Shown here: in pieces, positions 60,390-64,000 of the stretch
Layout: every line of letters starts with the position of its first letter
Numbering within the stretch: position 1 is the first letter of the stretch
Assembly: GCF_000092925.1 (NCBI RefSeq)
Contig: NC_014217.1
Span: 1,240,001-1,304,000, forward strand
DNA length: 64,000 nucleotides
Source of the DNA: Ancylobacter novellus DSM 506
Lineage (GTDB): Bacteria; Pseudomonadota; Alphaproteobacteria; Rhizobiales; Xanthobacteraceae
Reading direction: 5' to 3'
Translations under genes and position numbers: made by a program
Notes under the pieces: model-generated
Databases searched by the model: none
Told to the model about the DNA's origin: nothing
The model's input: the letters and a program-made list of their open reading frames with translations, nothing else

Positions 60390-61021
60390 CACAGCGCCGG
60401 AACGAGGCCGGCGCGCTGCGCCTTGAGCACGAGGTCGGCGTCGCCGGAGGCGCCGAGCTTGGCGCGGATCTGCGACAGGTTGTTCTGCACGGTCTTCGAC
60501 GAGAGGCCCAGATCCTGCGCGATGGCCCGCCCGTTCATGCCGCGCACCAGCAGGAGCAGGATGTCGCGCTCGCGCGGCGTCAGGCCGGCGACATCGTCGT
60601 CGAGGGAAGTGCGGGCGAATTCCTGCGCCATGTCGTCCGAGAGCACGCGCCGTCCCGACATCACGGTCTTGATGGCGCGGATGAGCTCGTCCGGCGGACT
60701 GCTCTTCGAGACGAAGCCGCGCGCGCCCGCGGCCATCGCCTTCTGGGCGAAGATCGCGCCCTGATGCATCGACACGACGATGATGCGGGCCTGGGCATCG
60801 CCGGCGAGGATGGCCTCCGCCGCCGGGAAGCCGCCGCCGCCCGGCATGGACAGGTCCATCAGCACGATGTCCGGCCGATGCTCGGCGAAGGCCGCCCGTG
60901 CCGCCTCGCCATCGCCGGCCTCGGCCACGACCGAAAAGCCGGGCTGGCGCCCGAGCAACCGACGATACCCCTCGCGCACGACCGGATGATCGTCGACCAG
61001 GAGAATGCGGATCAGGTTCAT
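60389..61021 (-). CDS. NarL/LuxR-family response regulator (MxaX-like position)
   Basis: A 210-residue regulator: receiver domain with IRILLVDDHPVV, phospho-Asp in DIVLMDLSMPGGGG (about residue 54) and SKSSPPDELI, then a LuxR helix-turn-helix (LTPRERDILLLLVRGMNGRAIAQDLGLSSKTVQNNLSQIRAKLGA). It is translated just before the kinase. MxaX/MxaY of methanol-oxidising bacteria are of this class, and MoxR genes follow here, so control of the chaperone run or of an unlinked dehydrogenase is plausible. Confidence 0.93.
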   Translation of the reverse strand: MNLIRILLVDDHPVVREGYRRLLGRQPGFSVVAEAGDGEAARAAFAEHRPDIVLMDLSMPGGGGFPAAEAILAGDAQARIIVVSMHQGAIFAQKAMAAGARGFVSKSSPPDELIRAIKTVMSGRRVLSDDMAQEFARTSLDDDVAGLTPRERDILLLLVRGMNGRAIAQDLGLSSKTVQNNLSQIRAKLGASGDADLVLKAQRAGLVPAL

Positions 61022-61539
61022 GGCGCGAGCATATAGCGGGCCGTCGTTGGAACAAACGGTCACCCTGCGGGAGAAGGGCCGAGCAGCCGCAAGAAACGCA
61101 GTCGCGTTTTTCCTGACATAAGGTGTGACCAGTGTTTTCCAGCCAGCGCGGGATTCCTTGTTGCGCCGCAACAGAGTTTCGTTCAGGTCCGGTCCATCGT
61201 TGCATTCCCGCTCACCAGTCCCGTTGAACACCTTATCTCGGTGTCCACGAACCAGCAGCACGCCAGCATGGCGCCGGGTTACAATAGGGCGTCGGCAGGC
61301 GCCGATGAGTTGCGGGTCTCCCGCGAGCAAGAGAAGGATCGGTCGGACTTGGATTTTGACGGTAGAACGTGCATGTTGCGCCGCGCCGCGAATGGCGATC
61401 ATGTGGCGATCGCGGGATTGGCGGTGACTCCCATGGCGAATTCTCCGTGCCCTGCGAGAACATGTCCGGTCCTGCGACATGGGGGAGCAGGTGGTCCAGG
61501 TGGCTCAGGCAGCCCACCTCGGCAATCCAGCGGGAGATC
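61022..61539. other. intergenic stretch with dispersed-repeat copy
   Basis: No gene is supported here. At about 61150-61200 lies a segment centred on the near-palindrome TTGTTGCGCCGCAACA that resembles the one before the SulP gene (2199-2250). The region must hold the divergent promoters of the response regulator (-) and the diguanylate cyclase (+). Confidence 0.45.
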
Positions 61540-63075
61540 ATGAGGTTCGGGGCAGGCCATTTTCCAGGGAAGGGCAAGCTCCAGTTGTGGGTTCCGCCCG
61601 TCCTGGCGGCACTCGCGGTCGTCCTGATCGTCGTCGTCCAGGGATGGGCCCTCTGGGGAAGGTATCAGGCGATCTGGCAGCTCGAGACCAATTCGGCCGA
61701 GAACACGCTTCGCACGATCGCCGCCAACATAGAGAGAAATCTCGATGTCATAGGCCTGGCGTTGGAACGTCTTGCCGCCGGCGCGGTGGACCCCTCCATA
61801 TCTGCCCTGCCGCCGGAAATCCGCGGCAAGGTACTTTTCGATAGCTCCGTCCGCGCCAGCGGGTTCGGGGCCATGCTGGTGATCGACCCACGCGGGCAGA
61901 TCTTGGCGGATTCGGCCGCCGATCCGCCGCGCGTCGCCAGCCTCGCCGACCGTGACTACTTCAAGGCCCAGCTCGCCCCGGATGCGGGGCTTTTCGTAAG
62001 CGCTCCCTTTCCGAGCCGGATCAGCAATGGCGAACCCTCCGTCGCAATCAGCCGTCGACTTACCGACGCCGATGGGAGGTTCGCGGGCGTTGCCGTCGCG
62101 ACGGTCCGGGTCTCCTACTTCAGAAGCCTTTTCGAGAATCTAACCCTCCGCCAGGGTCATACGATCGTTCTCCTCAACGCCGACGGCACCCCGATCTACG
62201 GCTATCCCGCATCGGATAACGTGGCGGCCGACGGCGCGAGACGGCTGGCGCTTCGAGGCGGTCTTTCCGAAGCCGGCGTTTGGCAGGCCGAAGCCCCGGG
62301 CGATGAAGGCGGCAACCGCTATCTGCTTTCCCATCGGATCAGCGGCTACCCGCTCGTCCTGGTCATGGCGATTTCTTCCGTCGGGGCTCTGGAAGGATGG
62401 TACCAGCAGCTGGCCGTTTCCGCGGCGGTCGTCCTGTGCACCCTGCTGATCGTCGTGTTCACGATCAGGACGCTGCACCTGGCCCTGCTGCGCAGCCGCG
62501 AAATGGAGGCGATGCTCCAACGCCTCTCCCTCACCGACGCCCTTACCGGCCTGCCCAACCGACGTGCGTGCGATCTTATGCTGGCGCACGAGGCCCTGCG
62601 GGCAGCGCGGGACAAGACCGAGCTGTCGGTGGCCATGATCGACATCGATTACTTCAAGCGGGTCAATGACCGATATGGCCACCAGATCGGCGATCGGGTG
62701 ATCGCCCGCGTAGCGGCAACGATCGAGGCGACCGCGCGTCGCGCGGGCGATTATGCTGCGCGCTATGGAGGGGAAGAGTTCATGTTGATCCTGCCGTCGA
62801 CCGGGGCGGACGGGGCGCTGTTCCTGGCGGAGAGGGTCCGTCGCGCGATCGAGGGTCAGGACTTGCAGGCCGAGGCACCCGGCCTTTCCGGCGTGACGAT
62901 CAGCATCGGGCTTGCCACCCGAAGCGTCGATGATGCGAGCACCATCGAGGATCTCGTCCAGAAGGCTGACAGGGCATTGTACAACGCCAAGTCGAGTGGT
63001 CGGAATAGGGTCGTGGCCGCCTCTGCTCGTGAGGAGCCGGCCGCGGAGTATCGCCGGGTATCGGACCCGGCGTGA
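61540..63075 (+). CDS. diguanylate cyclase with periplasmic Cache sensor
   Basis: A 511-residue membrane protein. A first helix (VLAALAVVLIVVVQGWALW, about 20-38) is followed by a periplasmic dCache-type sensor (about 40-290; VIDPRGQILADSAADPP, ADRDYFKAQL, SAPFPSRISNGEPSVAISRRL). A second helix precedes a GGDEF domain (LTDALTGLPNRRACD, DIDYFKRVNDRYGH, YGGEEF). An RAGD inhibitory I-site lies five residues before GGEEF, so product feedback by c-di-GMP is expected. It makes c-di-GMP from GTP on sensing a small ligand. The ATG 61540 follows CGGGAG; in-frame upstream codons are not family-like. Confidence 0.93.
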   Translation: MRFGAGHFPGKGKLQLWVPPVLAALAVVLIVVVQGWALWGRYQAIWQLETNSAENTLRTIAANIERNLDVIGLALERLAAGAVDPSISALPPEIRGKVLFDSSVRASGFGAMLVIDPRGQILADSAADPPRVASLADRDYFKAQLAPDAGLFVSAPFPSRISNGEPSVAISRRLTDADGRFAGVAVATVRVSYFRSLFENLTLRQGHTIVLLNADGTPIYGYPASDNVAADGARRLALRGGLSEAGVWQAEAPGDEGGNRYLLSHRISGYPLVLVMAISSVGALEGWYQQLAVSAAVVLCTLLIVVFTIRTLHLALLRSREMEAMLQRLSLTDALTGLPNRRACDLMLAHEALRAARDKTELSVAMIDIDYFKRVNDRYGHQIGDRVIARVAATIEATARRAGDYAARYGGEEFMLILPSTGADGALFLAERVRRAIEGQDLQAEAPGLSGVTISIGLATRSVDDASTIEDLVQKADRALYNAKSSGRNRVVAASAREEPAAEYRRVSDPA

Positions 63076-63474
63076 TATCTGGCCGCGCGCACGGTTCCGA
63101 TGGCCCGGATGGCCATCGAGACGCCTCGCGGGGCACCTTCAGGCCTTGTCTCTTGACGCAAGGGCAGACGCCTCGCTAATGGTATCCAAATCCGGCAGGT
63201 TTGTGGTACCGTCAGCGGCGTGCCGGCGCGGCAGGACGAGTTCTCCCACCGGTTCATGGCGAAGCCGCAGGGCCGCCGGGCGCATGCCGGGACCTGACCG
63301 GAGATTGCTGCCTGGAAGAGGGCACATGCCTGAAGATCGCCGATTGGCCAAGAGGTCGCGCGATCGCGCCTTCGTACCGTCCGGATTGGCGCTAACCGAT
63401 CGACAAGCATCCTCATGGTGCTCTATGTCACACGGGGTACCGATGGGAGCCTGTGCGGGCGGGAGCATTGCCTG
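63076..63474. other. intergenic stretch without recognised features
   Basis: No convincing gene, hairpin or repeat is seen in 399 bases between the diguanylate cyclase and the AI-2E family permease. Confidence 0.4.
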
Positions 63475-64000
63475 GTGACCAAGGCGACGATCCAGGGGCT
63501 GAGCTTCGTCGTCCTCGTCATTGGGGTGACGGCGGCCTTCCTCTGGCTTCTGCTTCCTTACTACGGTGCCATTCTTTGGGCCGTCATCCTGGCGATCCTG
63601 TTTGATCCGCTGCGCCGGCGCCTGGAGGCCCGACTAGGTGGATGTCGCAATCTTGCGGCGGCGCTCAGCGTCCTGGCCTGCATCTGCATAGTCGTCATTC
63701 CCGGTGCGGCGATCCTCGCCTCTCTGGCCCAGGAGGCAGCCAGCCTTTACAACCGGATCAACACGCGGGAATTCGATCTCGCGACCCTGCTCGGGGAGAT
63801 CCAGGGCGCGCTTCCACCCTTCGTCGAGAAGGCGTTCGCCACGCTGAATCTGGGCGACTTCGTCGAAATCCGGACCAGGCTGACGTCCTTCCTGATGTAC
63901 GCCAGCCAGGAGGTCGCCACGCGCGCCCTCAGCATCGGCCAGAACACAGCACAGTTCTTCGTTAGCCTCGGCGTGATGCTGTACCTCCTGTTCTTCCTGT
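63475..64000 (+). CDS. AI-2E family transporter/permease (3' partial)
   Basis: An open frame runs from GTG 63475 (GGGAG 10 bases upstream) to the window end, about 175 residues. It has the family pattern: helices FVVLVIGVTAAFLWLLLPYYGAILWAVILAILFDPLRRRLE and AALSVLACICIVVIPGAAILASLAQEA, then an amphipathic region and another helix. The family (PerM/YdiK/TqsA) includes exporters of AI-2 and ion antiporters; this one cannot be assigned. The C-terminal half lies outside the window. Confidence 0.88.
   Translation, partial: MTKATIQGLSFVVLVIGVTAAFLWLLLPYYGAILWAVILAILFDPLRRRLEARLGGCRNLAAALSVLACICIVVIPGAAILASLAQEAASLYNRINTREFDLATLLGEIQGALPPFVEKAFATLNLGDFVEIRTRLTSFLMYASQEVATRALSIGQNTAQFFVSLGVMLYLLFFL

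Noticed and set aside
60390..61205. Extension of the kinase frame to a 730-residue protein
   Set aside because: The extra part is a shadow of the response regulator; the kinase start at 60389 overlaps the regulator stop and begins with a proper membrane segment.
1..64000. tRNA, rRNA, riboswitch or CRISPR loci
   Set aside because: Looked for cloverleaf-like ends, conserved rRNA segments and short regular repeats while reading both strands; none was convincing. A covariance-model scan would be needed to exclude small RNAs.

Overview
This window is GC-rich, densely packed alphaproteobacterial-type DNA. The gene set (malonate decarboxylase, several LysR-type regulators, polar amino-acid ABC uptake next to an N-methyl amino-acid oxidase, a MoxR/VWA cluster with a two-component system) suggests an environmental, metabolically versatile member of the Hyphomicrobiales, perhaps Xanthobacteraceae-like. 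That placement is inference; no rRNA or tRNA gene is present to test it.

Layout. 1-1.8 kb: an ABC exporter pair (FtsX/MacB-type permease cut by the window start, plus its ATPase). 2.4-5.6 kb: a SulP anion transporter, a GlxA-type AraC regulator and a divergent HD hydrolase. 5.7-12.3 kb: a patchy accessory stretch with a TIGR03032-type gene whose last codons lie in an IS3-family end, an autotransporter split by a frameshift and carrying three near-identical 291-bp repeats, a poorly coding 0.9 kb stretch and the tail of an alpha/beta hydrolase. 12.3-18.4 kb: a complete, tightly overlapped biotin-independent malonate decarboxylase operon mdcACDEGBH, without a transporter. 18.6-25.8 kb: two related modules, each with a secreted royal-jelly/yellow-family protein, a zinc-less MDR reductase and a divergent LysR; the second also has a GlcG/HbpS-like gene. 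26-32 kb: an ICMT-like methyltransferase, an ABM-domain protein, a flavoprotein stub, and a TetR gene facing an RND efflux operon across a 55-bp palindrome.

32-41 kb: broken gene remnants, then a LysR facing a six-gene operon (SolA-like oxidase, amino-acid ABC transporter, MmgE/PrpD protein), an IS3 remnant and two small ORFs. 41-48 kb: an envelope thiol-redox island (DsbD, DsbA-like, L,D-transpeptidase; TlpA fusion, thioredoxin-like) with a QseBC-type two-component system. The two promoter regions of this island each carry CTTAAG-N5-CTTAAG, which resembles a PmrA/QseB-type box, so the system probably controls the island. 48-53 kb: LysR, aldehyde dehydrogenase, a decayed DUF2721 gene, an SDR and a DJ-1/PfpI protein. 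53-61 kb: a minus-strand run of NarL-type regulator, histidine kinase, MoxR ATPase, DUF58, a small membrane protein, two VWA proteins, a TPR protein and a BatD-like protein. Its layout resembles mxaYX plus mxaRSACKL of methylotrophs, but no dehydrogenase gene is seen. 61-64 kb: a Cache-GGDEF diguanylate cyclase and a partial AI-2E family permease.

The strongest leads are the shared CTTAAG boxes, the duplicated MRJP/MDR/LysR modules, the mxa-like chaperone cluster without its dehydrogenase, and the palindrome-rich in-frame insert in the kinase of that cluster.
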